A stretch of DNA of 64,000 nt from Rhodospirillales bacterium 24-66-33 (GCA_002281855.1 NCHQ01000001.1:496001-560000), one strand, 5' to 3'; positions 31,715 through 41,249 are shown, counted from the stretch's first letter. The notes: a model not told the origin generated them from the letters alone. A program made the numbers and translations.

Positions 31715-34117
31715 ATGATCGACAGGGCGGCTGCAGGAGTTCGCTGGTTTCGAGAGATCCGCTCCACCGATCTCGCGTCGGTGGGGGGCAAGAACGCCTC
31801 GCTGGGAGAGATGGTTTCCGCGCTCGGCGGCCAGGGCGTAAGGGTGCCGGACGGCTTTGCGCTGACGGCGGACGTCTATCGCGAGGCGCTGCTGGCGAGC
31901 GGAGCCTGGCCGAAACTGGCGGCTCTGCTCGACGGCGTCGGTGCGAACGATGTCGGTCGGTTGGCGAGGGCGGCCGCCGAGGCAAGAGCACTCGTCTATG
32001 CCGCCACGGGCACGGACCAGATCCGAACGATGCTGGTGGAGAATTACCGGAAGCTCGAGGCGATGTATGGCGCGCGCGTCGCGGTCGCTGTCCGCAGTTC
32101 TGCCACGGCCGAGGATCTGCCCACGGCGAGCTTCGCCGGCCAGCATGACAGTTTTCTCAACGTCCAGGGCATCACCCAACTCGAGGAAGCCTGCCGGAAG
32201 TGCTTTGCCTCCGCCTTCACCGACCGGGCGATCGTCTATCGCAATGCCAATGGCTTCGACCATCTGAAGGTCGGCCTGTCCATTGGCATCATGAAGATGG
32301 TGCGCTCGGATCTGGCGGCCAGCGGTGTGACCTTCACGCTCGACACCGAAAGCGGCTTTCGCGACGTCGTGCTGGTGACCGGAGTCTGGGGACTGGGCGA
32401 GAGCATCGTCCAGGGAAAGGTCGATCCCGACGAGTTTCACGTCCACAAGCCCACGTTTCGCGCCGGCAAGCGCTGCGTCCTGCGGCGGTCGCTGGGCCGC
32501 AAGCAGCAGGAACTGATCTACGGGAAGGAACATGCCGCCGGCACGACCGTCTATGTGGAGACGCCGGCCGACAAGCGCGACCGCTTCTGCATCAGCGATG
32601 CCGAAGTGCTCGAGTTGACCAACTGTGCCCTGCGGATCGAGGCGCATTACTCGCAACTGGCCGGTGAGCCGCGTGCGATGGACATCGAATGGGCGAAGGA
32701 CGGTCCCGATGGCGAGCTCTTCATCGTGCAGGCCCGCCCCGAGACGGTGGTGTCGCGGCGCGCAGCCTCCGTCATCGAGACCTACAGGGTGCGCAGCAAG
32801 AGCGCGCCGCTGGTCGAGGGACGCGCGGTGGGCGAACGAGCGGCCAGCGGCGCCGTCTATCCGGTGTCGAGTGCCGCCGACCTGCCGGGCTTTCCGCCGG
32901 GCGCCGTGCTGGTCGCGAGCTCGACCAGCCCCGATTGGGAACCGGCGATGAAGCGGGCGTCGGCCATCGTGACGGATCGCGGCGGCAGGACCTGCCATGC
33001 CGCCATCGTGGCGCGCGAGCACGGCATTCCTGCCATTGTCGGCGCCGGCGATGCCACGACGGTTCTCAGGAAAGGCGCGCGGGTGACGGTGTCGTGCGCC
33101 GAGGGCGAAACCGGCCGCGTCTATCCGGGCGACCAGCCCATCGAGATCGTCACGAAGGACGTTGCGGACCTGGCCCGGCCGCGCACGCCCATCATGGTGA
33201 ATCTGGGAAATCCGGACCTCGCTTTCCGGACCGCCATGCGACCGAACGAGGGGGTCGGGCTCGCCCGCATGGAGTTCATCGTCAACCAGCATATCGGCGT
33301 TCATCCGATGGCGCTGGCCCATCCGGAGAAGGTGACCGATCCCGCCGAACGCGAGCAGATCGCGCGGTTGACGCGGCACTTCGACGATCCGAAGGCCTTC
33401 TTCATCGAGCGCCTGTCGGAAGGGATCGGCACGATCGCCGCGGCCTTCCATCCCAAGCCGGTCATCGTGCGGCTGTCGGACTTCAAGACGAACGAATACG
33501 CCAAGCTGCTGGGCGGGCGTGGCTTCGAGCCGCGCGAGGAAAACCCGATGCTCGGGTTTCGCGGCGCCAGCCGGTACACGCACCCGGCCTATGCGGACGG
33601 CTTTGCGCTCGAATGCGCTGCACTGCGGCGTGTTCGTGATGACATGGGCCTGGAGAACGTGCGGATCATGGTGCCGTTCTGCCGCCGGGTGGAGGAGGGC
33701 GCGCAGGTCATTGCCGCGCTCGCGAAGCACGGGCTGACGCGCGGCCAGAACGGGCTCGAAGTCTACGTGATGTGCGAGATTCCCAACAACGTCATCCAAA
33801 TCGATGCCTTCGCCCGGTTGTTCGACGGGTTCTCGATCGGCTCGAACGATCTCACGCAGCTCGTCCTGGGCGTCGACCGTGATTCCGACATGGTCTCGTT
33901 CGAGTTCGACGAACGCGACCCCGGCGTGCTCGAAATGCTGCGGCTGGCGATCGAAGGCGCCCACCGCAACGGACGTCATGTCGGCATCTGCGGCGAAGCA
34001 CCGGCCAACTATCCGGAGATCGCGAGCTTCCTGACCAAGCTCGGCATCGACTCGATCAGCGTCAATCCCGAGAGCGTCGCCCAGACGATGGAGGTCGTGT
34101 TTCGCGCGGAAGCTTGA
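31715..34117 (+). CDS. ppsA: Phosphoenolpyruvate synthase (pyruvate, water dikinase)
   Basis: An 800-residue enzyme, the normal size for PEP synthase. The N-terminal ATP-grasp part shows VGGKNASLGEM and SSATAEDLPTASFAGQH. The swivelling phosphohistidine is His428 in GGRTCHAAIVARE. The C-terminal PEP/pyruvate barrel has the catalytic cysteine in HVGICGEAPAN and the metal region FSIGSNDLTQLVLGVDRDS. It makes PEP from pyruvate and ATP, giving AMP and Pi. It follows the CBS protein on the same strand and precedes an alcohol dehydrogenase. Confidence 0.95.
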   Translation: MIDRAAAGVRWFREIRSTDLASVGGKNASLGEMVSALGGQGVRVPDGFALTADVYREALLASGAWPKLAALLDGVGANDVGRLARAAAEARALVYAATGTDQIRTMLVENYRKLEAMYGARVAVAVRSSATAEDLPTASFAGQHDSFLNVQGITQLEEACRKCFASAFTDRAIVYRNANGFDHLKVGLSIGIMKMVRSDLAASGVTFTLDTESGFRDVVLVTGVWGLGESIVQGKVDPDEFHVHKPTFRAGKRCVLRRSLGRKQQELIYGKEHAAGTTVYVETPADKRDRFCISDAEVLELTNCALRIEAHYSQLAGEPRAMDIEWAKDGPDGELFIVQARPETVVSRRAASVIETYRVRSKSAPLVEGRAVGERAASGAVYPVSSAADLPGFPPGAVLVASSTSPDWEPAMKRASAIVTDRGGRTCHAAIVAREHGIPAIVGAGDATTVLRKGARVTVSCAEGETGRVYPGDQPIEIVTKDVADLARPRTPIMVNLGNPDLAFRTAMRPNEGVGLARMEFIVNQHIGVHPMALAHPEKVTDPAEREQIARLTRHFDDPKAFFIERLSEGIGTIAAAFHPKPVIVRLSDFKTNEYAKLLGGRGFEPREENPMLGFRGASRYTHPAYADGFALECAALRRVRDDMGLENVRIMVPFCRRVEEGAQVIAALAKHGLTRGQNGLEVYVMCEIPNNVIQIDAFARLFDGFSIGSNDLTQLVLGVDRDSDMVSFEFDERDPGVLEMLRLAIEGAHRNGRHVGICGEAPANYPEIASFLTKLGIDSISVNPESVAQTMEVVFRAEA

Positions 34118-34127
34118 GGCATATCAA
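34114..34127 (+). promoter_or_regulatory. Probable FixK-type box upstream of the first alcohol dehydrogenase
   Basis: TTGAG-GCAT-ATCAA has one change from the consensus. It overlaps the ppsA stop and is centred 58 bp before ATG 34179, in keeping with the spacing at other boxes. Confidence 0.5.
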
Positions 34128-34178
34128 TTCCCCGGCGTTCCTGGCCGCCTAGCGTGATGGCCAACAACGGAGGAACCC

Positions 34179-35252
34179 ATGCCAAAGATGATGGCGGCAG
34201 TGTTTGCCGAGCCGGGCCGGATCGTCCTCGAGTCGCGACCGGTGCCCGATGTCGGCCCCCTGGATGCGCTGGTGCGGATCAGCACGACGACGATCTGCGG
34301 CACCGACGTGCACATTCTTCGCGGAGAGTACCCCGTCGCCAAGGGGTTGATCGTCGGCCACGAGCCGGTCGGCATCATCGAGAAGCTCGGCTCGGAGGTC
34401 AAAGGCTACAAGGAAGGCCAGCGTGTGATCGCCGGCGCCATCACGCCGAGCGGTCACAGCTATGCCTGTCTCTGCGGCGCGCATTCCCAGGATGGACCCG
34501 GAACGCGGCACGGCTTCAAGCCGGCGGGCGGCTGGCGCTTCGGCAATACGATCGACGGCTGCCAGGCCGAATTCGTGCTCGTACCCGATGCGATGACGAA
34601 TCTCGCCCCGGTGCCGTCGAACCTCACCGACGAGCAGGTGCTGATGTGTCCCGACATCATGTCGACCGGGTTCGCGGGTGCCGAAGGGGGCAGCGTCCGC
34701 ATCGGCGACATCGTCGCGGTCTTCGCCCTGGGCCCGATCGGTCTCTGCGCGGCGCTGGGTGCGCGGCTGATGGGCGCCACCACGGTGATCGGCGTCGACA
34801 CGGTGCCGGCCCGGATGGCGGTCGCGCGGAAACTCGGTGTCGACCATGTCGTCGATTTCAAGAAGACCGATCCGGTGGCGGCAATCCGCGAACTCACGGA
34901 GGGGCGCGGTGTCGATGTCGCGATCGAGGCGCTGGGCACGCAGCAGACCTTCGAGAGCGCGCTGCGCGTGCTGCGGCCGGGCGGAACGCTGTCGAGTCTC
35001 GGCGTCTATTCGACGGATCTGCGCATCCCGCTCGATGCCTTCACGGCGGGCCTCGGCGACAACAAGATCGTCACGTCGCTCTGCCCGGGCGGCAAGGAGC
35101 GCATGCGGCGGCTGATGGACGTCATCGCCGCGGGACGCGCCGATCTGGGCGCCCTGGTGACCCATCGCTTCAAGCTCGCCGACATCGAGCAGGCCTATGA
35201 CCTTTTCGCGCATCAGCGTGACGGGGTTCTCAAGATCGCCCTCACACCGTGA
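34179..35252 (+). CDS. Zinc-dependent alcohol dehydrogenase (medium chain), structural zinc site reduced
   Basis: A 357-residue medium-chain dehydrogenase. The catalytic zinc ligands are in TTICGTDVHIL (Cys) and GHEPVG (His and Glu); the cofactor fold shows VFALGPIGLCAALGARL. The usual four-cysteine structural zinc loop is not present: only CLCGAHSQDGPG occurs there, as in the secondary alcohol dehydrogenases of the isopropanol type. A role in reducing or oxidising short alcohols during low-oxygen metabolism is inferred. GGAGGAACCC precedes the ATG. A GH1 glycosidase gene follows after 15 bp. Confidence 0.9.
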   Translation: MPKMMAAVFAEPGRIVLESRPVPDVGPLDALVRISTTTICGTDVHILRGEYPVAKGLIVGHEPVGIIEKLGSEVKGYKEGQRVIAGAITPSGHSYACLCGAHSQDGPGTRHGFKPAGGWRFGNTIDGCQAEFVLVPDAMTNLAPVPSNLTDEQVLMCPDIMSTGFAGAEGGSVRIGDIVAVFALGPIGLCAALGARLMGATTVIGVDTVPARMAVARKLGVDHVVDFKKTDPVAAIRELTEGRGVDVAIEALGTQQTFESALRVLRPGGTLSSLGVYSTDLRIPLDAFTAGLGDNKIVTSLCPGGKERMRRLMDVIAAGRADLGALVTHRFKLADIEQAYDLFAHQRDGVLKIALTP

Positions 35253-35267
35253 TCGGGAGCCGCCCAA

Positions 35268-36653
35268 ATGGTCAGTCCACCTTCCGGCTTCGACGGCCAG
35301 GCCGTGCCTGTGTCGCCGGGTCGGCGCCTGTTGCGGCCCGACTTCGTATGGGGTGTCTCGACCTCGTCCTATCAGATTGAGGGCGCGGCACGGGAGGACG
35401 GGCGCGGTCCCAGCATCTGGGACGGCTTTTCCCACCAGCCCGGTCGGATCGCCAATGGCGATACCGGCGATGTCGCGTGCGATCACTACCATCGATATGC
35501 CGAAGACATCGCCCTGATGCGCGAGATGGGCGTGGGCGCCTATCGCTTCTCGGTCGCCTGGCCGCGCGTGCTGCCGGAGGGGCGGGGGATCGCGAACGAG
35601 CGCGGGATCGCCTTCTACGACCGGCTCGTCGACGGGTTGCTCGCCGCGGGAATCGAGCCCTGGGTGTGCCTGTACCATTGGGACCTGCCGCAGGCGCTGC
35701 AGGATCGCGGCGGCTGGGCCGAACGCGACAGCGCGAATTGGTTCGCCGACTATGCCCGACTGGTGGCGAGCCGGCTGGGCGACCGGGTCAAGCGGTTCGC
35801 GACCTTCAACGAGCCCGGCGTCTTCACGCTGTTCGGGTACGCATTCGGCTGGCATCCGCCGGCTGTCGACGATGCGGCCCAGCATCATGCCGCGATCCAT
35901 CATGTGAACCTGGCGCATGGCGCGGCGATCGATGTGCTTCGGGCCTACCTTCCCGGCGTATCGCTCGGGACCATCTGCAACATGCAACCGGTGCGGCCGG
36001 TCGATCCGACGCCCGCCGACTGCGCGGCGGCCGCCCTGCTGGACGACTACTGGAACCGCGCCTTCGCCGATCCGCAGATTCGCGGCGCCTATCCCGCCGT
36101 GCTGGCCGAGCGCATCGCGCCGTTCGTTCAGGACGGTGACATGGAACGGATCCGGCGCCCCATCGACTGGCTGGGCATCAACCACTATTCGCCGATCTAT
36201 GCGCGCGCCGACGCGGGGTCACGCCTGGGCTTTGCCTGGAGCGATGCGCCGGCCGAGGTGCCGCGTTCCCCGATCGGGTGGCAGATCGATCCCGATGCCT
36301 TCAGGAACACGCTGCTCGACGCCTGCGACCGCTATCGGCTGCCGATCTACGTGACGGAGAACGGCGCCGGCGCGGAGGAGAGCGGCGATGCCGCGGGAGC
36401 CGTGAACGACGTGGAACGCATCGACTATCTCTCGCGCTACCTCGATGCGCTCGAAGAGGCGGTCCTGCTGGGCGCCGACGTGCGCGGCTATTTCGTCTGG
36501 TCGCTGCTCGACAATTTCGAGTGGGGCGCGGGCTACGCCAATCGCTTCGGCCTCGTGCGCGTCGACTATCCCACGCAGCGCCGCATCCCCAAGGCCTCGG
36601 CCCGCTGGTACAAGGCGACCATCGCAGCCCAGGTCCGAGGAAGCGTGCCATGA
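35268..36653 (+). CDS. GH1 beta-glucosidase
   Basis: A 461-residue glycoside hydrolase family 1 enzyme. The acid/base glutamate is Glu182 in TFNEPG, and the nucleophile is Glu364 in YVTENGAG. Other marks are FVWGVSTSSYQIEGA at the N-terminus and WSLLDNFEWGAGYANRFGLV at the C-terminus. There is no signal peptide, so it acts in the cytoplasm on imported or internally formed beta-glucosides and releases glucose. Its stop overlaps the glucokinase start, a direct metabolic pairing of sugar release with phosphorylation. Confidence 0.95.
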   Translation: MVSPPSGFDGQAVPVSPGRRLLRPDFVWGVSTSSYQIEGAAREDGRGPSIWDGFSHQPGRIANGDTGDVACDHYHRYAEDIALMREMGVGAYRFSVAWPRVLPEGRGIANERGIAFYDRLVDGLLAAGIEPWVCLYHWDLPQALQDRGGWAERDSANWFADYARLVASRLGDRVKRFATFNEPGVFTLFGYAFGWHPPAVDDAAQHHAAIHHVNLAHGAAIDVLRAYLPGVSLGTICNMQPVRPVDPTPADCAAAALLDDYWNRAFADPQIRGAYPAVLAERIAPFVQDGDMERIRRPIDWLGINHYSPIYARADAGSRLGFAWSDAPAEVPRSPIGWQIDPDAFRNTLLDACDRYRLPIYVTENGAGAEESGDAAGAVNDVERIDYLSRYLDALEEAVLLGADVRGYFVWSLLDNFEWGAGYANRFGLVRVDYPTQRRIPKASARWYKATIAAQVRGSVP

Positions 36654-37594
36654 GCTGCCTCCTCGCCGATGTCGGAGGCACCCGCACCCGGTTCGCCCTG
36701 CTGACGGACGGGCAGGTGGGACCGATCGAATCGGTGCGCACCGGCGCCTACGCCAGCATCCACGATGCCGTGCATCACTTCCTCAATGGCCAGGCCGCGA
36801 GCATGGTCGTGGACCGGGCGGTGATTGCGGCGGCCGGACCCGTCTCGGGCGGCCGTTGCAAGCTCACCAACGCCCGCTGGATCCTCGATGCCGAGAGTCT
36901 GCGGCAGGCGCTGCATCTTCGGTCGGTGCGCCTCGTCAACGACCTTGAGGCCCTGGCCTGGGCCGTGCCGCATTTCGGCGCCGACGACCTGGTCGCGGTC
37001 GGCGACGGCAGCGCCGTCCAGGGAGAGCCCGTAGCCGTCATCGCGCCGGGCACCGGGCTCGGCCTGTCCTGTTACCTGCCCGGCGCGCCGCCGCGGGTCG
37101 TGGCCAGCGAGGCCGGGCACGCGACGATGGCGGCGACCGACGCGGGCGACGCCGCGATCCTGGCATGGCTGCGCCAGCGCTTCGGCCATGTCTCGGCCGA
37201 GCGCGTGCTGTCGGGCGCGGGACTGGTGAACCTGCAGGCGGCGCTGGCGATCGAAGAGGGCCGTGAGTCCGGAACGGTCACGCCGGAGGAGATCGTCCGA
37301 GGGGCTGTCTATGGTTCGCCCCGGGACAGCGCCGCGCTGGAACTGTTCTGTGATTTCCTGGGATCTTTCGCGGGCGACATCGCGCTCACCTTCGGCACCC
37401 GCGGCGGGGTGTTGTTCGCGGGCGGGATCGCGCCCCATATCCTCCCGGTTCTGCTGGATTCGTCGTTCCGCGCGCGCTTCACCGCCAAGGGCCGCTTCGC
37501 CGACTATGTCGGGCAGATCCCCACCGCCGTCATCGTTCGGCCGGAGCCTGCCTTCCTCGGCCTGGCGGCGCTGGCATCGCGGGGAGACGGATGA
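36650..37594 (+). CDS. glk: Glucokinase
   Basis: A 314-residue glucokinase of the Glk (ROK-unrelated, E. coli type) family. The ATP phosphate motif is LADVGGTRTRFALL at the N-terminus; the active-site aspartate is in LVNDLEALAW; APGTGLGLS and SEAGHATMAA follow. It phosphorylates glucose with ATP. It starts inside the end of the glycosidase gene and ends overlapping the next start (ATGA), so the three genes are tightly coupled. The upstream ATG at 36278 in the same frame is a shadow. Confidence 0.93.
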   Translation: MSCLLADVGGTRTRFALLTDGQVGPIESVRTGAYASIHDAVHHFLNGQAASMVVDRAVIAAAGPVSGGRCKLTNARWILDAESLRQALHLRSVRLVNDLEALAWAVPHFGADDLVAVGDGSAVQGEPVAVIAPGTGLGLSCYLPGAPPRVVASEAGHATMAATDAGDAAILAWLRQRFGHVSAERVLSGAGLVNLQAALAIEEGRESGTVTPEEIVRGAVYGSPRDSAALELFCDFLGSFAGDIALTFGTRGGVLFAGGIAPHILPVLLDSSFRARFTAKGRFADYVGQIPTAVIVRPEPAFLGLAALASRGDG

Positions 37595-38697
37595 GGACCG
37601 AGGATGGCGTCTCGGCCGTCGGGCCCGGGCCGCTCAGGCGCTTCTGGCATAGCGCGCTGGGGTTCGGCCGCGGCAAGGCCTCCTGGATGCCGTGGACCCT
37701 GATCGGGCTGCTGATCCTCTGCGTCGTGGCGCAGCTTCTGGTGCAGTACCGGCTGAACGTCTGGAATCGGGACTTCTTCGATGCGCTGGAAAAGCGCAAC
37801 GGCGCCGGGATCCGCCACCAGACCTATCTTCTGCCCGGCCTCGCCGCCTGCAGCATCTTCCTGGCCGCCTTCGCCGTCTGGGCGCGCATGACCTTCCAGC
37901 GCAGTTGGCGCGGTTGGCTCACCGCGCACCTGGTCGGGCTCTGGCTGGAGAATGGCAACTACCGGCGTCTCGAGACCGGAAGCGACGAACCCCAGCTCGC
38001 GGAATACCGGATCGCCGAAGATGCGCGCATCGCCACCGATGCTCCGATAGACCTCGTGACCGGCCTGCTGTCCTCGGTGCTCACCGCCGCGACCTTCGTT
38101 GTTGTGCTGTGGACGGTCGGCGGCGCGATTGCGATCGGACCCGCGCGCCTCGACCTAGAATTGCCGGGTTACCTCGTGTTCGCCAGCATCGCCTACGCCA
38201 TGCTGACGACCGGGGCCATGCTGCTGGTCGGGCGTCGCATGGCGCATGTCATCGAGCGGAAGAACCAGGCCGAGTCGGAGCTCAAGTTCGCGGTTGCCCG
38301 GCTGCGCACGGCGCCGGCCGGCCCGGTGGGAGCGGGAGTGCCGGCGGGGGCGGTGAGCTTCGCGCTGGCCGAGGTGCTGCGGACCTGGCGGCTGTTGTGT
38401 GGCCAGCACGTGAGGACCACACTCGTATCCTCCGGCAATACGCTGCTGGCGCCCATCATCGGTCTGATCCTGTCCGTGCCCAAGTATATCGACGGCTCCC
38501 TGTCGCTCGGCGAGGTGACCCAGGCCGCTGCGGCCTTTGCGGCGGTCCAGATCGCTTTCAACTGGTTGGTCGACAATTACCCGCGTCTTGCGGAGTGGGC
38601 CTCGTCCGCGAGCCGTGTGGGCGTCCTGCTGCTGGCGATCGACCAGCTGGGCAAGCCCCGGCAGCCCGCGGTGGCGGAGATAGCATCCAGGAGGTGA
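37591..38697 (+). CDS. ABC_membrane_2 (YddA/SbmA-like) transporter, ATPase domain missing
   Basis: A 368-residue membrane protein with about six helices, resembling the membrane half of YddA/ABCD-type transporters. Family marks include VWNRDFFDALEKRN, the cytoplasmic YRIAEDARIATDAPIDL, and FNWLVDNYPRLAEW near residue 325. Full-length relatives near 560-600 residues continue into an ATPase; this one stops after LLLAIDQLGKP and has no Walker or signature motifs. It may be a truncated gene or an SbmA/BacA-like stand-alone form. It lies between glucokinase and a P-type ATPase with three-base gaps or overlaps. Confidence 0.75.
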   Translation: MRTEDGVSAVGPGPLRRFWHSALGFGRGKASWMPWTLIGLLILCVVAQLLVQYRLNVWNRDFFDALEKRNGAGIRHQTYLLPGLAACSIFLAAFAVWARMTFQRSWRGWLTAHLVGLWLENGNYRRLETGSDEPQLAEYRIAEDARIATDAPIDLVTGLLSSVLTAATFVVVLWTVGGAIAIGPARLDLELPGYLVFASIAYAMLTTGAMLLVGRRMAHVIERKNQAESELKFAVARLRTAPAGPVGAGVPAGAVSFALAEVLRTWRLLCGQHVRTTLVSSGNTLLAPIIGLILSVPKYIDGSLSLGEVTQAAAAFAAVQIAFNWLVDNYPRLAEWASSASRVGVLLLAIDQLGKPRQPAVAEIASRR

Positions 38698-38700
38698 TCC
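38688..38700 (+). promoter_or_regulatory. Near-perfect Shine-Dalgarno overlapping the upstream stop
   Basis: AGGAGGTGATCC is the full anti-16S complement. It covers the TGA stop of the ABC gene and lies six bases from the GTG start at 38701, so it supports that non-ATG start. Confidence 0.8.
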
Positions 38701-41226
38701 GTGCCGCAATCCGAGACCGAGACGGCGGGAGCCTCGTGGCGGTCGGGCCTCCCGCAGGCGGATGCGCAAGCGCGCCTGCGGGCCGAGGGCTTCAACGAGC
38801 TTCCTGCGGGCGATGGCCGGGGCATCCTGCGCATCGTGGCCGACGTGCTGCGGGAGCCGATGTTCTCGCTGCTGCTGGCCGCGGGCGCGATCTACCTGGT
38901 ACTTGGCGACCTCGGCGAGGCGATCGTCCTCCTCGCCTTCGCGACACTGTCTGTCCTGATCACCGTCGTGCAGGAGACCCGCAGCGAGCGCGTGCTTGCG
39001 GCCCTGCGTGATCAGGCGAGCCCGCGCGCGCTGGTGATCCGCGACGGGGAGCGGCGGCGCATCCCCGGCCGGGAGGTCGTGCGCGGCGACACGATCGTCG
39101 TGCTCGAAGGCGACCGCATTCCCGCCGACGCGGTCGCCGTGTCGGCCAGCAGCCTCGTCGTCGACGAATCGCTGCTCACCGGTGAATCGGTTCCCGTCAG
39201 CAAGCGCGCCGGCGATGGTGATGACGCCATGGCGCGCCCCGGCGGCGAGAACACGCCGTATCTCTATTCGGGAACGCTGGCCGTCCATGGCGAGAGCATT
39301 GCCGTGGTGCGCGCGACCGGACCCGGCAGTGAGCTCGGTCGCATCGGCCAGTCGCTGAAGGCGATCTCCCCCGAGCCGCCGCGGCTGCAGGTGGAAACCC
39401 GCCGGCTCGTGCGGATCTTCGCGGCGGTCGGAGCCGTCGCCACCGTGGCCGTCGTCCTCCTGATCGGTCTGACCCAGGATGACTGGTTGAAAGCCATACT
39501 GGGCGGCATCGCGCTCGGCATGTCGCTCCTGCCGGAGGAATTTCCGCTGGTGCTCACGGCCTTCATGGTCATGGGCGCCTGGCGCCTGTCGCGCGTGCGG
39601 GTGCTGACGCGTCGTGCCTCGGCCATCGAGATGCTGGGGGCCGCGACGGTCCTGTGCTCGGACAAGACGGGCACGTTGACCCAGAACCGCATGACGCTGG
39701 CAGAAGTGCGCACGCCCGCGACGACATGGCGGACCGGACAGGGCGAGCCCGATCCCGAGGCGACGATTCTGATCGGGACCGCCCGCCGTGCCAGTTCGCC
39801 CGAGCCCTCCGACCCGATGGAGAAGGCCATCGCGGCACAGGCCAGTCCTACAATCGAGGGCGAGCTCCTGCGCCGCTATGGTCTCCAGCCGGCATTGCTG
39901 GCCATGAGCCATGTCTGGCAGGACGCGGCGGGTGTCCGGCGCGTGGCGACGAAGGGCGCACCCGAGGCGGTCGGCGCGCTCTGCCGGCTGGATCCGGCGG
40001 ACCAGGCCTGGCTGCCCCGGGCGGTCGATGAAATGGCCGGTGAAGGCATGCGGGTGCTGGGTGTCGCACGGGGACGAGTGCCGGACGGTCCCCTGCCGGA
40101 CGAACAGATGGGCTTCGATCTCGAGTTCCTCGGCCTGCTGGGGTTCGCCGATCCGCTGCGCGAGAACGTGCCGGCGGCGATCGACGAGTGCCACTCGGCC
40201 GGGATCAGGGTCGTCATGATCACCGGAGACTATCCGGCCACCGCGCAGGTGATCGCCGCCCGCGCCGGGCTCGATGCCGGTCAGACGCTCGATGGACCTT
40301 CGCTCGAGAGGCTGGACGATGTGTCCCTGCGGGAGTCCATCCGCACCACCAGCGTGTTCGCCCGCATCATGCCGGAGCAGAAGCTGCGCCTCGTGCAGGC
40401 CCTGAAGGCCGATGGCGAGGTCGTGGCGATGACGGGCGACGGGGTCAACGATGCACCGGCGCTCCGGGCCGCGCATATCGGCATCGCGATGGGCGGCCGT
40501 GGCACCGACGTCGCGCGAGAAGCGTCCGCCATCGTTCTTCTGGACGACGATTTCGGTTCGATCGTGCGCACCATCCGCCTGGGACGGCGCATCTACGACA
40601 ATCTCCGCAAGGCGAGTGCATACATCGTGGCGGTGCATATCCCGATCGCGGGCCTGGCGCTGCTGCCGTTGCTGTTCGGCCTGCCGTTCATGCTCAGTCC
40701 CGTACACATCGCATTCCTGGAAATGGTCATCGATCCGGTCTGCTCGATCGCCTTCGAGGCCGAGACGGAGGAGCGCGATCTGATGCAGCGGCCGCCGCGG
40801 GCCGCGGACAGCCGCCTGCTGTCGGGACCGACCATGGTCTTCAGCCTGCTGCAGGGAGCGCTGGCGCTGGTGGCCCTGGCCATCGTCCTGTTCGTGGGGA
40901 TCAGCCGCGACATGCCGACCGACGAGCTTCGCGCCCTCATGTTCACTTCGCTCGTGCTGATCAATGTCGGGCTGATCGTCGTGAACCGTTCCTTCTCGTC
41001 GTCGCTGTCGGTCGCCTTGCGGCGCCCGAACGCTTTCCTGTGGTTTCTCCTGTCCGTGGTCGCGGCGGTATTGACGCTTGCGCTCACCTGGCCGCCGGCG
41101 ATGGACCTCTTCCAGTTCGGCCCGCTGCATGCCGACGATCTCGGCGTGTCGCTGATCGTGACCGTCGGCCTCATCGTCTGTCTGGAAGCCGTGAAGCCGT
41201 GGTGGCGGCACAGTCTGCACCGCTGA
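38701..41226 (+). CDS. Cation-translocating P-type ATPase (P2/Ca-type like)
   Basis: An 841-residue P-type ATPase starting from GTG. The actuator domain shows DESLLTGESVPVSK, the phosphorylation motif is CSDKTGTLTQN, and the hinge is AMTGDGVNDAPALRAAHIG. In the fourth helix the ion-site motif is PEEFPLVL, in place of the PEGLP of typical Ca pumps, and a C-terminal block of helices follows, so it is a P2-like rather than heavy-metal (CPC) pump. The ion is unknown. It is the last gene of the 31.2-41.2 kb plus-strand run. Confidence 0.9.
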   Translation: MPQSETETAGASWRSGLPQADAQARLRAEGFNELPAGDGRGILRIVADVLREPMFSLLLAAGAIYLVLGDLGEAIVLLAFATLSVLITVVQETRSERVLAALRDQASPRALVIRDGERRRIPGREVVRGDTIVVLEGDRIPADAVAVSASSLVVDESLLTGESVPVSKRAGDGDDAMARPGGENTPYLYSGTLAVHGESIAVVRATGPGSELGRIGQSLKAISPEPPRLQVETRRLVRIFAAVGAVATVAVVLLIGLTQDDWLKAILGGIALGMSLLPEEFPLVLTAFMVMGAWRLSRVRVLTRRASAIEMLGAATVLCSDKTGTLTQNRMTLAEVRTPATTWRTGQGEPDPEATILIGTARRASSPEPSDPMEKAIAAQASPTIEGELLRRYGLQPALLAMSHVWQDAAGVRRVATKGAPEAVGALCRLDPADQAWLPRAVDEMAGEGMRVLGVARGRVPDGPLPDEQMGFDLEFLGLLGFADPLRENVPAAIDECHSAGIRVVMITGDYPATAQVIAARAGLDAGQTLDGPSLERLDDVSLRESIRTTSVFARIMPEQKLRLVQALKADGEVVAMTGDGVNDAPALRAAHIGIAMGGRGTDVAREASAIVLLDDDFGSIVRTIRLGRRIYDNLRKASAYIVAVHIPIAGLALLPLLFGLPFMLSPVHIAFLEMVIDPVCSIAFEAETEERDLMQRPPRAADSRLLSGPTMVFSLLQGALALVALAIVLFVGISRDMPTDELRALMFTSLVLINVGLIVVNRSFSSSLSVALRRPNAFLWFLLSVVAAVLTLALTWPPAMDLFQFGPLHADDLGVSLIVTVGLIVCLEAVKPWWRHSLHR

Positions 41227-41235
41227 CGCTCGACG

Positions 41236-41249
41236 TTGAGATAGGTCAA
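41236..41249 (+). promoter_or_regulatory. Probable FixK-type box upstream of chaB-usp-ldt
   Basis: TTGAG-ATAG-GTCAA has one change from the consensus and is centred 67 bp before ATG 41310. Confidence 0.65.

Noticed and set aside
31676..33979. A 767-codon minus-strand frame
   Set aside because: It is antisense to ppsA, whose catalytic motifs are all present.
37591..38697. Frameshift as the cause of the missing ATPase domain
   Set aside because: The sequence after the stop enters the P-type ATPase gene in three bases; no Walker motif appears in any frame there, so a recent frameshift is not supported.
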